Shown here in pieces: positions 26,071-35,213 of a stretch of DNA of 64,000 bases. The notes below the pieces were generated by a model. It saw only the letters and a program-made list of their open reading frames with translations. It was not told where the DNA came from and made no database searches. Position 1 is the first letter of the stretch. Each line of letters begins with the position of its first letter. The DNA lies in NCBI RefSeq assembly GCF_000213655.1, contig NC_015554.1:1240001-1304000 (forward strand). The letters are read 5' to 3'. A program made the position numbers and the translations under genes. The DNA comes from Alteromonas naphthalenivorans. GTDB lineage: Bacteria > Pseudomonadota > Gammaproteobacteria > Enterobacterales > Alteromonadaceae.

Positions 26071-27252
26071 TTGAATCGACTTTTACTTACCGCAATAGCG
26101 TTCGTTAGTTACATGATAATGTCGGGGTTACTCACTCAAATTGGCGTTATTTTGAATGCTGTATCGTCTTCGCTGAATGCCACGCCGGCAGCAACCGTTG
26201 GCGTGTTTTCTTGGCTAACTGGGGGTGCGCTGTGCGGTACATTCGCATCACTATTCTTGTACGCTCGCCATTCACTGAAGCAAGTACTCATTGCTAATTA
26301 CACGCTGTTTTTGGCGATTATGCTGGTATTGGTCGTGGTAGCGCCTACTACCTATTGGCCGCTTGCAATATTGCTTTGGGGGCTTGGAGTAGGCTGTGGT
26401 TGTGGCCTTGCTGGTGGGGCGGTTGTTTTATCCAAGACTTATCATGAAGCAAAAAGAGCTTCGGCATTTTTAGCCACCGACTGCGCGTTCAGTGCCGCGG
26501 GGTTTATCTTTCCCTCTTTAGCCGCCGTAATCATTGCCGCTCAAATAGATTGGGTTTATAGCTATGGCGCTGTGGGGGCGTTGGCACTAGTACTTTGGGC
26601 AACCTTATTTTTTGTTCGCTTTCCTGCCACTGAGGCCGACGATACTAATGCGGCATCGGCATTGTCACAATTTAAAAGGGTATTAACCCCTCGGGTGTGT
26701 TTAATTGCCTTGGGCGTTTGTGCTTATTTAATTGCCCAAACTACTTTTCTTACTTGGTCTCCAAATTACTTACAACACACGTTCGGGGTAAGCGAAAAAG
26801 TATCGGCGCAGGCCGTTGGAAATTATTGGGGTATGTCTATTTTCGGACTAATTACCGCCGCTATTTTCGTGAATAAAATTCCGCAGCGCTCGTTATTGAT
26901 GTTGGTAACCGTGTTAGCAAGCCTGATCACTTTCACATTTATGCTAGCTTCCTCTGCGGAATGGTTTTTATTTACTAGCTACCTATTTGGGTTTACCACA
27001 ACCTGCATATATAAAATTGCGATATCTGTTGGTTCTCAGCAACTAGCGCCAGCGCCCGCCGTGCTCGTCACCTTTTTGTTATTTAGTGGCAATGTAGGCA
27101 GCACAATTGCACCCATTTTATCTGGTTGGGTGGTGCAGTTATTTGGCGTACAAAGCGCAATTATTATGACATGGGTTGGCTATACCTTTGTGGCGCTTGT
27201 GTTTGGTTTTTGTTTATTGTTGGAAAAACGTGAGCTGCGTGCCCACGCGTAA
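26071..27252 (+). CDS. Major facilitator superfamily permease
   Basis: The 393-residue protein has about twelve hydrophobic segments and is a typical single-subunit MFS transporter with a short central loop (about residue 190, FPATEADDTNAASAL). It starts at TTG 26071 (NRLLLTAIAFVSYMIMSGLL). The resemblance is to the TsgA/FucP-like group, loosely. It is followed 10 bp later by a nucleoside hydrolase, so it probably imports nucleosides or purine bases; this is an inference from position. The initial residues are hydrophobic without a charged leader, so a slightly different start is possible. Confidence 0.85.
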   Translation: MNRLLLTAIAFVSYMIMSGLLTQIGVILNAVSSSLNATPAATVGVFSWLTGGALCGTFASLFLYARHSLKQVLIANYTLFLAIMLVLVVVAPTTYWPLAILLWGLGVGCGCGLAGGAVVLSKTYHEAKRASAFLATDCAFSAAGFIFPSLAAVIIAAQIDWVYSYGAVGALALVLWATLFFVRFPATEADDTNAASALSQFKRVLTPRVCLIALGVCAYLIAQTTFLTWSPNYLQHTFGVSEKVSAQAVGNYWGMSIFGLITAAIFVNKIPQRSLLMLVTVLASLITFTFMLASSAEWFLFTSYLFGFTTTCIYKIAISVGSQQLAPAPAVLVTFLLFSGNVGSTIAPILSGWVVQLFGVQSAIIMTWVGYTFVALVFGFCLLLEKRELRAHA

Positions 27253-27262
27253 GGAATTAAAA

Positions 27263-28225
27263 ATGGAAAAGATTATTTTTGATACCGACCCAGGTATTGA
27301 TGACGCTATGGCGATTTTATTTGCCCAGGCAAGTGCCGATATTGATTTGCTGGCTATTACAACCGGCTTCGGTAATGCGAATATCGACACCGCCACGCGT
27401 AATGCCTTGTACCTTAAAAATCGCTTTAATTTAAGCGCAGATGTGGCCCGTGGTGCAAAAGAGCCGTTAGTTATCCCGGTAGATGAGCCTGCCGATTTTG
27501 TTCATGGTGATAACGGCTTGGGTAACGTTGATATTGATGAAACTGACTTACCAAGCGAAGTGTCACTTGCCGCTCACGATTACATTATCGAAAAGGTGAA
27601 AGCCAGCCCCGGTGAAATTACGTTAGTAGCGGTAGGGCGTATGACTAACTTAGCGCTGGCACTTCGAAAATGCCCTGAAATTATTAATTTAGTGAAGCGT
27701 GTGGTGATTATGGGCGGTGCGTTTGGTTACCATGGTAATACAGGCAACGTGACCCCATATGCCGAAGCCAATATTATAGGCGACCCGCATGCCGCAGACG
27801 AAGTGCTTACCGCTGACTGGCCGGTAACCGTAGTAGGGCTAGATGTCACTAAAAAGGTGATAATGAGTAACGATTACTTGGCACGCCTTGCTGAGTGTTC
27901 GCCTACATATGGACCTTTTATTTATGACATCACCCGTTTTTACGCTAACTTTCATCAACAAACAGACCAAGTTGATGGCATATACGTACACGACTCATCA
28001 GCCATTATGCAGGTGATAGCACCAGAGCTTTTTGAAACTGTTGAAGGGCCTATTCGTGTGATCACAGAAGGCCCTGCCATAGGCCATACTATGCAAAAAA
28101 CGGTAGCAAAGCGTTTTCCTATCGATGAATGGGCAGATTGTCCAGCGCAATCGGTTTGTTCAGACGTGGATGTAGATGCTTATTTGGCTAAGTATAAAGA
28201 CATACTTAGCCAAGCCGGCTTTTGA
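27263..28225 (+). CDS. Inosine-uridine-type nucleoside hydrolase
   Basis: The protein is 320 residues from ATG 27263, with AAGGAATTAAAA just upstream. The N-terminal calcium-binding signature IIFDTDPGIDDAMAI (residues 3-17) is followed by DFVHGDNGLGN, VAVGRMTNLALAL, VIMGGAFGYHGN and a C-terminal VDGIYVHDSSAIM (with HD metal site). These are diagnostic for IUNH enzymes that cleave ribonucleosides to base and ribose. It lies in an operon with the MFS permease; the convergent purine deaminase-like gene supports a purine salvage function. No signal peptide, so cytosolic. Confidence 0.95.
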   Translation: MEKIIFDTDPGIDDAMAILFAQASADIDLLAITTGFGNANIDTATRNALYLKNRFNLSADVARGAKEPLVIPVDEPADFVHGDNGLGNVDIDETDLPSEVSLAAHDYIIEKVKASPGEITLVAVGRMTNLALALRKCPEIINLVKRVVIMGGAFGYHGNTGNVTPYAEANIIGDPHAADEVLTADWPVTVVGLDVTKKVIMSNDYLARLAECSPTYGPFIYDITRFYANFHQQTDQVDGIYVHDSSAIMQVIAPELFETVEGPIRVITEGPAIGHTMQKTVAKRFPIDEWADCPAQSVCSDVDVDAYLAKYKDILSQAGF

Positions 28226-28260
28226 TTAACGGGTTGCTAAGTTACTAATAAGTTTCTAGA

Positions 28261-29670
28261 TTAACTAACGAGTTGCGCCGCCACTGCCCGGTGGCGCGCC
28301 ATTAGGGTTTGGGTATCTAACCCAATAATTTGCCCTTCTTTTACCCGCCATTTTCCGCCAATCATTACCTGTTCGGCTTTATCTGCGCCACATAGTAGCA
28401 GCGCAGAGATAGGGTCGTGACTGCCACTAAAACGTAGCTCATCGAGTTTGAAAAAGGCCAGGTCGGCTTGTTTGCCCACCGCTATTTCACCTATGTCACT
28501 ACGGCCTATAAGCGATGCAGAACCTTTAGTCGCCCAGCCTAGAATTAATTCTGGGGTAATTTTCGCTGCACCATATTTTAAGCGCTGTAAGTAAAGTGCT
28601 TGGCGGGCTTCATACATCATGTTCGATGCATCGTTAGAGGCAGAGCCATCTACGCCTAAGCCAATAGGCGAACCGGCTTCAATCAGTTCAAGGGTAGGGC
28701 ACATGCCAGAGGCCAAGCGCATGTTTGAAACCGGACAATGCGTTATGCCTGTACCGGCCGCACCCAAGCGGCGAATTTCATCTTCGTTAAAATGAATACC
28801 ATGAGCTAACCATGTTCTATCGCTTAACCAGCCCACACTTTCTAGATAATCGACGGTGCGCATGCCAAACATCTTTAAACAGAAATCTTCTTCATCTAGC
28901 GTTTCAGCTAAATGGGTGTGTAAACGCACGTCTTCATCTTTCGCCAGTTGTGCGCTGTCGGCCATAATTTCTCGAGTAACAGAGAATGGAGAGCAAGGTG
29001 CTAAGGCTATTTGCATCCACGCGCCTTCACCACGCTCATGGTAGGTGTTTATTAGCCGTTGACTGTCTTTTAGTATTGCATCACCACTTTGCACGGTGTG
29101 CCTAGGGGGCAGGCCACCTTCATCTTCACCCAAGCTCATTGAACCGCGAGTAAGCAGGGCGCGCATGCCCATACGTTTTACTGAGTCTACTTGTACGTCT
29201 ATGGCATCTTCCATGCCGGTAGGGAATAAATAGTGGTGGTCGGTCGTGGTAGTACATCCAGACAGTAACAATTCAGCTAATGCTACATCGCAGGCTAGCG
29301 ACAACGCATTGGGGGTAAGTTTTGCCCAAACCGGATATAAGGTTTTAAGCCAGGGAAATAACGGCTGATTAACCACAGGCGCCCATGCGCGGGTGAGGGT
29401 TTGATAAAAGTGATGGTGCGTATTAATTAGCCCAGGAAGCATCACCAATTGAGAGGCATCTTCTGTTTCATCAATAGGCGTTACAGGTGCTTGACCAGCA
29501 CCAACAAGCTCAACGATTTTGCTGCCTTGCACCACAATGCCGCCTGCGGCATCGAGATCGTTGCCCGTAAAAACGGCTTGCGGGTTTTTAATCCAGAGTG
29601 TTTTTGATGTAGATGAAGGCTTATCTTGAGGTTTATTTTGAGGCTTAAACAAGGGCGATAATTCAGACAT
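28261..29670 (-). CDS. Amidohydrolase, 8-oxoguanine/guanine deaminase-like
   Basis: The 469-residue protein belongs to the AtzA/TrzN/guanine-deaminase branch of the amidohydrolase superfamily. Metal ligands appear in GLINTHHHFYQTLTRAW (about 80), HTHLAETLDEEDF (about 250), LAHGIHFNEDE (about 295) and LGVDGSASND (about 345). The residue pattern (HHHFYQTLTR, CPVSNMRLASG) is that of enzymes annotated 8-oxoguanine deaminase. An unusual N-terminal extension of about 25 residues (KPQNKPQDKPSSTSK) has short repeats. It is convergent with the nucleoside hydrolase and probably acts on purine bases; the substrate is unproven. Confidence 0.85.
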   Translation of the reverse strand: MSELSPLFKPQNKPQDKPSSTSKTLWIKNPQAVFTGNDLDAAGGIVVQGSKIVELVGAGQAPVTPIDETEDASQLVMLPGLINTHHHFYQTLTRAWAPVVNQPLFPWLKTLYPVWAKLTPNALSLACDVALAELLLSGCTTTTDHHYLFPTGMEDAIDVQVDSVKRMGMRALLTRGSMSLGEDEGGLPPRHTVQSGDAILKDSQRLINTYHERGEGAWMQIALAPCSPFSVTREIMADSAQLAKDEDVRLHTHLAETLDEEDFCLKMFGMRTVDYLESVGWLSDRTWLAHGIHFNEDEIRRLGAAGTGITHCPVSNMRLASGMCPTLELIEAGSPIGLGVDGSASNDASNMMYEARQALYLQRLKYGAAKITPELILGWATKGSASLIGRSDIGEIAVGKQADLAFFKLDELRFSGSHDPISALLLCGADKAEQVMIGGKWRVKEGQIIGLDTQTLMARHRAVAAQLVS

Positions 29671-29949
29671 AACTTGGCTCCATAAAATAATAAAATTAAA
29701 GATGCCAGCTCAGTTATGCCCTGTCTGCTGATCCAGGGAGCGTTTGTTTTACAAGTCTTTGCTAATTAACACTGCTAATAAACAAAGACTATCAACGATT
29801 AACGCAATGTAGGATTGTAATGCTAATGCATTTTAGACTCGATTTAAAGCGCTTCTACGAAGGGAGGATTGTACTGTTGTGGTATTACGCTAAACTTCAT
29901 TTTAGCAGTTACACTAAAAGCAGCAGCTTAATGAAGAAATGGAAACCAC

Positions 29950-30882
29950 ATGCCTGACAATAAATTTAGACTAGTTACTCGAAGCGACTTTGATGGATTA
30001 GTTTGTGCGGTTCTTTTGAAAGATTTAGATCTCATCGATGATATTTTATTTGTGCACCCTAAAGATATGCAAGATGGCAAAATAGATATTACTGAGAATG
30101 ACATAACCACTAACCTGCCTTATGTGGCGGGCTGTCATATTGCGTTTGATCATCATCTTAGTGAAACAGTTCGAAACGCGAGTGATATTAAAAACCATGT
30201 TATCGACCCTGATGCGCCTTCAGCGGCTCGCGTGGTATACGACTATTATGGCGGCGCAGAAAAGTTTCCCAATATCTCTGTTGATATGATGGAAGCCGTA
30301 GATAAAGGAGATGCCGCGCAATTTTCCGAAGAAGAAATACTAGAGCCAACCGATTGGGTATTGATGAACTTCATTATGGATGCCCGAACTGGTTTGGGGC
30401 GTTTCCGTGATTTCAAAATCTCGAACTATCAGTTAATGATGAAATTAATTGATGCATGTAAAGACAAGAGCATTGAAGAAATTTTGGAAATGGAAGATGT
30501 TGCCGAGCGAGTAGCTTTGTATCACGAGCACAATGAGCTAGCGAAAGTGCAATTGGCCAAATGTGCAACCGTTCACAAGAACCTTGTGGTGCTCGATTTA
30601 ACCGAAGAAGAAACCATTTACGCGACTAACCGTTTTGTGATTTATGCGATGTATTCCGATTGCAATATCTCAATTCACAAAATGTGGGGTCTTAAAAAGC
30701 AAAATGTGGTTTTCGCTATTGGTAAATCAATCACCAACCGCAGTTCAAACACGAACGTAGGTGAACTATGCCTTAAGTATGGCGGTGGTGGCCACTTGAA
30801 CGCTGGTACGTGCCAAGTAGAAACCAGTAGAGCGGAAGCTGTTTTAGACGAGATAATTGACACTATCACTTCAGATGGTTAA
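29950..30882 (+). CDS. DHH-family phosphoesterase
   Basis: The 310-residue protein has the DHH motifs RSDFDGLVCAVLLKD (about 9-23), LPYVAGCHIAFDHHLSETV (DHH at about 68-70) and the C-terminal DHHA1 glycine motif GGGGHLNAGTCQ (about 278-289). The family includes exopolyphosphatases, nanoRNases and cyclic-dinucleotide phosphodiesterases; I cannot place the substrate. The start ATG 29950 follows GAAATGGAAACC. Single gene, no signal peptide. The middle region (ILEPTDWVLMNFIMDARTGL, YHEHNELAKVQLAKC) matches DHH proteins of marine gammaproteobacteria that are often labelled exopolyphosphatase-like. Confidence 0.85.
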   Translation: MPDNKFRLVTRSDFDGLVCAVLLKDLDLIDDILFVHPKDMQDGKIDITENDITTNLPYVAGCHIAFDHHLSETVRNASDIKNHVIDPDAPSAARVVYDYYGGAEKFPNISVDMMEAVDKGDAAQFSEEEILEPTDWVLMNFIMDARTGLGRFRDFKISNYQLMMKLIDACKDKSIEEILEMEDVAERVALYHEHNELAKVQLAKCATVHKNLVVLDLTEEETIYATNRFVIYAMYSDCNISIHKMWGLKKQNVVFAIGKSITNRSSNTNVGELCLKYGGGGHLNAGTCQVETSRAEAVLDEIIDTITSDG

Positions 30883-31066
30883 TCCATACCAATAAAAGCA
30901 CGGTGGGGGTGTTGTTGAAATCATTGGCAACACCCTGACTTCCCCCTCGAATACATATCTATAAAAACAAACAATCCAATATCTGGTTAGCGCTTATTGC
31001 ATACCCATCTAGCTGTGTTTACTCTATTTTAACAATTGAGTGTAATGACTGAGATAGGAAGTAAGT

Positions 31067-31738
31067 ATGAATTTTGCTGAATTTGCTGCATCACGTAAAA
31101 GTGTACGTGGTTTTACGAAACAAGCTGTCACTAAAGAAACCGTGGATGCCATTATTAACGCAGCGAAATGGGCTCCTTCGTCTTACAACACCCAAACGTG
31201 GAAAATACATGCAGTGGCGGGTGATGTGCTTGATAAAATTCGTGAAGGTAATACTGAAAGAACATTAGCCGGTACGCCGTACGTAAGAGACTTCCCTTAC
31301 AAAGAAGACTATGACGGCGTTCATAAGCAACGTCAGCGTGATGTTGCCATGCAGCTATTCGATGTAATGGGCATAGCCAGAGAAGACAAAGAAAAACGTA
31401 TGGATTGGATGATGCGCGGTTTTAGGCAGTTTGATGCGCCCGTGTCATTGGTATTAACTTACGATAAAGCGCTAGAGCCTGCGGGCATTACACAATTTGG
31501 TTTAGGCTCTTTAGCTTACGGTATTGTATTAGCAGCTTGGGATTTAGGGCTTGGTTGCGTAATTAACGGCCAAGGTATTATGCAGTCTGATGTAGTGCAT
31601 GAACATGCGCAAATACCAGACTCTGAAGCCATTATGATTTGTATTGCGCTAGGGTACCCAGATGAAAACTTTGCTGCTAACCAGGTAAGGTCGGTACGTG
31701 CCGACAACGAAGAATTCGTCACGTACCACGGTTTTTAG
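31067..31738 (+). CDS. Nitroreductase-family flavoprotein
   Basis: The 223-residue FMN-dependent NAD(P)H oxidoreductase has SRKSVRGFTKQAV near the N-terminus, AAKWAPSSYNTQTWKIHAV (FMN and substrate site, about 33-51), GLGSLAYGIVLAAWDLGLGC (about 147-166) and IALGYPDENFAANQVRS. Length is standard. The start ATG 31067 has AGGAAGTA upstream. It would reduce nitroaromatics or quinones using FMN; the physiological substrate is not evident. It is an isolated gene, followed by a short 14-bp tandem duplication. Confidence 0.93.
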   Translation: MNFAEFAASRKSVRGFTKQAVTKETVDAIINAAKWAPSSYNTQTWKIHAVAGDVLDKIREGNTERTLAGTPYVRDFPYKEDYDGVHKQRQRDVAMQLFDVMGIAREDKEKRMDWMMRGFRQFDAPVSLVLTYDKALEPAGITQFGLGSLAYGIVLAAWDLGLGCVINGQGIMQSDVVHEHAQIPDSEAIMICIALGYPDENFAANQVRSVRADNEEFVTYHGF

Positions 31739-31777
31739 TTCTAAATTAAACGTAAATTACGTCTCTAGCTAATTTTT

Positions 31778-31805
31778 TGACGGCTGGCAATTGACGGCTA
31801 GCAAT
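31778..31805. repeat. 14-bp tandem duplication
   Basis: TGACGGCTGGCAAT is followed directly by TGACGGCTAGCAAT, one mismatch, in the space between convergent nitroreductase and creA genes. Confidence 0.7.
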
Positions 31806-31825
31806 TGTTGGTAGGTAATCGGCGG

Positions 31826-32293
31826 TTAATCTTCGTTAGTAATCACACCGTAGGCCGCCGTTCCCCATAAAGGCACTGTCGATAAGCTATGTTTATAACT
31901 TCCTGATGTTTCTTTTGTAGAATACGAAAGATACATCAAGGTTTGTGACTTGGCGTCGAATATGCGTCTCACTTTCATGTTCTTAAAGAAAATGCTCTTC
32001 GATTTTCTGAATATGATGTCGCCCGAATCGGATTTGTCGATATCTCTTAGCATTTGTGCGGTAATTTCACCGGTTTGACGACAAGCTATAGAGCTATCGG
32101 AAGGGTCTGACACATCTAAGTTCGCTTCAATACTAGAGATATGGCAAGTCACGCCTGTTACGATAGGGTCTTGCATAGCGTCTAACTTAATATCCTTTGT
32201 GGTGAATACGCCTAACGACACATCTCCTACTTCGTTATCGGTACATGCTGTTATGCTCATCGCAGCTAGAAGTGCTAACGCTATTTTTTTCAC
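31826..32293 (-). CDS. creA: CreA-family exported protein
   Basis: The 155-residue protein starts with a lipoprotein-like signal (MKKIALALLAAMSITACTDN), followed by the CreA core: GDVSLGVFTTKDIKLDAMQD, VTGVTCHISSIEANL, DPSDSSIACRQTGEI and a C-terminal SLSTVPLWG. CreA is widespread, exported and of unknown function. The cysteines in VTCHIS and IACRQ probably pair. The usual E. coli neighbours creBCD are absent here. The start ATG 32293 precedes a typical signal peptide. Confidence 0.9.
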   Translation of the reverse strand: MKKIALALLAAMSITACTDNEVGDVSLGVFTTKDIKLDAMQDPIVTGVTCHISSIEANLDVSDPSDSSIACRQTGEITAQMLRDIDKSDSGDIIFRKSKSIFFKNMKVRRIFDAKSQTLMYLSYSTKETSGSYKHSLSTVPLWGTAAYGVITNED

Positions 32294-32453
32294 GATTTAT
32301 ATCCTTAAACGCTTAATTCGTTAACGGGGCGCTAAGCTGATTAATGCCGCCAGCGCCCACCGTAATAATGACTACGTTAAATATACCGAAGTGGTGCATT
32401 GAACGTAACCGCCATTACTATTTTCCGTATTATTTCCCGTATTGCCTTGCGTA

Positions 32454-35174
32454 TTATCTGGCGGCCTTAGTATGGGCAGAGGCACTAAATATGCTGTTAA
32501 ACAACATGATATTTAATCCGTCTACATACGCCCTAGTAGTTTGCTCGTAAGGAAATGCTATCACCATTCCCATGCCCTGAGGCTGGTGAATAATGAAAGG
32601 CTTATAGGCCAGCTGTTCTTTGTTTTCTTGCCACATATAACCGCTAGCAAGCACTTCATCTTTGCCCTTAAACCAGGCTAAGTTTTTGCCAGAAGCAAGG
32701 CGTATAGGGGTATAAATATCTTTACCTCTTACTAAACCAACTACATTTTCTGGAACACCAGCGGTTAGCCAATGTTCTTGATCAACGCTGACATTAGCTA
32801 AAATTCCTGCTAAGTCGTCTGGGCTCTCTTCCATATTTTCGCTGTCCTTTACCATCTCATCAAAGCTATCATATGCTTTACCAGCTACCATGGCTTTAGA
32901 CGAACCTTCAGATGCTTTTTTATCTTGCTGTTCTTTTACTGCCAGTTCTCGTTTCACGTCCAGTAGTTCAACATCCGGATCCGCAGCAAATTGGTTAGCA
33001 CCACCTAGGGTAATTAACACGCCGCCAGATTTTACCCACTGTTTTAAGTTTTCGCCGCCAGCTTTGCCTAGCGCGTTTTTGTATTTCCCTGCAGGTAGTA
33101 TGAGTACTTGATAATTGCTTAAATCGGCCTTCACCAAATTACGAGTGCGAATAGCGGTAACCGGATAATTAAACGCTTGTTCTATCACAAACCGAGTATT
33201 GCCTGCGCTTAATGCTGACGTAGGAGTGTCCCACGCTATCGCAACATTTGGGGCTTTAAGAACAAAGGCTTCGCCACTACCAAAGCTAGGTCCATCTGTA
33301 ACCCAGCTGGTATCAACACCTTGCACGAGGGCACCGGTTTGTTGGGCTATAAACTGAACTTTAGTGGCAACATCTTCAATGTGTTTATTGGCCAAAACTT
33401 CAATCACTAAACTTCCTGCAGGGTAGCGGGCGTTATTGTCTAGTGTGAAGGCTCTGTCGAGTGTTTTTATTGCAATGCCTTGTTGTAGAGCGGCAGTTAA
33501 AAACCGACCTGCTGCCATGTCGCCCCAAGGCACGATAAACGCTACAGAGGCGTTGGGGTTGGTAACTTCGCCCTTTAAGGTATCTGTAAGTTTGACTAAG
33601 CGATGATCGCCCGAAACCGCCTTACCACAGGTTTGAACGTCAACGTTGTACATCAAAGGAAGTGACCAACCGGTTACATCATATATTTGATCTTTAAGTT
33701 TTCGTTCTCGTCTGCGCTCTTGTTCACTTAAAAACGACTCACTCATGTTAACTTGCTGTGTGAAGGTCGTTTTAACTAGTTTTCCTCGAGGTTGCGCACT
33801 ATCAATAAAGTAGCTGCCAGCCTCATATGTATTCCCGCACACTTTTACTTTGCTAGAGGTTTGAAACACGTCTACGCCGTGTTCGGTCATTAATTTTGCC
33901 AGTTTAAAGTTTCCTGCTCGGTCGCGCTGGTTAGGCAGAATATAAACTCGTTCTTTTTTATCAGACTTGCCGGCCTCTATGGCATCAATTTGATATTGGT
34001 AGTAATCCCTGAGGTATTTTTGGCGATTATCGGCCACCGATTCAGCGGTTGAAAGTGATGCGATGAAGTGTTTGAACACGGTATCTTCGTAAGTAAACGT
34101 AGTGCCGTTTAATCGCTTAAATTTCTCGCCACTGGCAGAGGCTACTTCATACGTTGATGTGGCCGCACCGGTAAACGTTGGCCAACTTACCCCGTAGCCG
34201 GGATAGAATGAATCAAAAATCTCACGGGTAAAGTAATCGATACCGTTCTTATCGAAGTGCTTGGCATTGTTACGACCGATAGTGTCAATGTTATCTTTTT
34301 GCGCTTGCGAGAGGTTTGGCGTAACAGGTTGTGCTGAAGGGGCAAAGTAGTAGCTCTTGTCTCCTCGCATTTCGTGTAAATCTACCACCACAATAGGGTG
34401 GTATTTATTGATACTGGCAATACGGCCTTTGGTTTCAGGTTGTGTTATTGGCAGCCAATCTCTGTTCAAGTCAAAAAGATAATGATTAGTTCGGCCATTT
34501 GGCCAAGGTTCATTGTGCTCTGCTGATAGCCTATCATCGCTGTGCATTATGCCAACGGTAGAGTAGTAGTGCGCGATGAAACGGCTGCGACCATCTGGGT
34601 TTTGAAGCGGGTCGATAAATACCAGATTATTTTCCATGATGTTATCGACAGACGCATCGCCTGTGCCCGCAAGTAAGTGATACGCCGTCATCATGGCCGC
34701 ATCTGTACTGCTTATTTCATTGCCATGGACTCCGTATTGAAGCCATACAGAGCCTGGTAGTGATTCAATCAGGGAATTAGCTTTACTCGATTTGATATTG
34801 CGAGGGTCAGACAAGGCCTGCATATCACGTGTGAACTGGGTTAAGTTAGCAATATTCTGCTCATTGCCAATAACCGCATAAATCAATTTACGGCCTTCCC
34901 AACTTTCCCCGTATTCAAATAGCTTGATGCGCGTTGGCTGGGCATCTTGAAGCGCTTCAAAGTAGCGAAGCATGTCAGCATGGCTACTTATACGCTGGCC
35001 AATTTTGTAACCTAATTCAGCTTCAACACTGGGAATAGTATTATTGTAATTAACCTGCGGCCAGTTCGCAGAGAACCCTTGATCTGCTTGTGCTTCTGTT
35101 TTTGCATAAATTGCGCCGCTGGACCCAAGTAGTGTGGTGAGTATGACTGATTTTATTATTCTTTTAAAAAACAT
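32454..35174 (-). CDS. Exported M14-family zinc carboxypeptidase, large form
   Basis: The 906-residue protein has a signal peptide (SVILTTLLGSSGAIYA). The M14 catalytic domain spans about residues 50-400: LFEYGESWEGRKLIYAV, zinc ligands in YGVHGNEIS (His and Glu) and VVVDLHEMRGDKSYYF (His), substrate-binding DPLQNPDGRSRF. About 500 further residues include a Rossmann-like glutamine-amidotransferase-type region (NYQVLILPAGKYKNAL, WVKSGGVLITLGG), as in other large bacterial M14 proteins. It probably digests peptides in the periplasm. The general-base Glu of classical M14 is hard to place (candidate STYEVASASGE). The next gene on the minus strand starts 40 bp upstream. Confidence 0.9.
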   Translation of the reverse strand: MFFKRIIKSVILTTLLGSSGAIYAKTEAQADQGFSANWPQVNYNNTIPSVEAELGYKIGQRISSHADMLRYFEALQDAQPTRIKLFEYGESWEGRKLIYAVIGNEQNIANLTQFTRDMQALSDPRNIKSSKANSLIESLPGSVWLQYGVHGNEISSTDAAMMTAYHLLAGTGDASVDNIMENNLVFIDPLQNPDGRSRFIAHYYSTVGIMHSDDRLSAEHNEPWPNGRTNHYLFDLNRDWLPITQPETKGRIASINKYHPIVVVDLHEMRGDKSYYFAPSAQPVTPNLSQAQKDNIDTIGRNNAKHFDKNGIDYFTREIFDSFYPGYGVSWPTFTGAATSTYEVASASGEKFKRLNGTTFTYEDTVFKHFIASLSTAESVADNRQKYLRDYYQYQIDAIEAGKSDKKERVYILPNQRDRAGNFKLAKLMTEHGVDVFQTSSKVKVCGNTYEAGSYFIDSAQPRGKLVKTTFTQQVNMSESFLSEQERRRERKLKDQIYDVTGWSLPLMYNVDVQTCGKAVSGDHRLVKLTDTLKGEVTNPNASVAFIVPWGDMAAGRFLTAALQQGIAIKTLDRAFTLDNNARYPAGSLVIEVLANKHIEDVATKVQFIAQQTGALVQGVDTSWVTDGPSFGSGEAFVLKAPNVAIAWDTPTSALSAGNTRFVIEQAFNYPVTAIRTRNLVKADLSNYQVLILPAGKYKNALGKAGGENLKQWVKSGGVLITLGGANQFAADPDVELLDVKRELAVKEQQDKKASEGSSKAMVAGKAYDSFDEMVKDSENMEESPDDLAGILANVSVDQEHWLTAGVPENVVGLVRGKDIYTPIRLASGKNLAWFKGKDEVLASGYMWQENKEQLAYKPFIIHQPQGMGMVIAFPYEQTTRAYVDGLNIMLFNSIFSASAHTKAAR

Positions 35175-35213
35175 TGATTTCCCTTGTTGAATGAAGCGAT
35201 GATTTCTACATTA

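Noticed and set aside
32344..32453. Small gene between creA and the M14 peptidase
   Set aside because: The plus-strand frame there runs mostly antisense to the peptidase end and has low-complexity Tyr/Phe repeats; no supporting signal.
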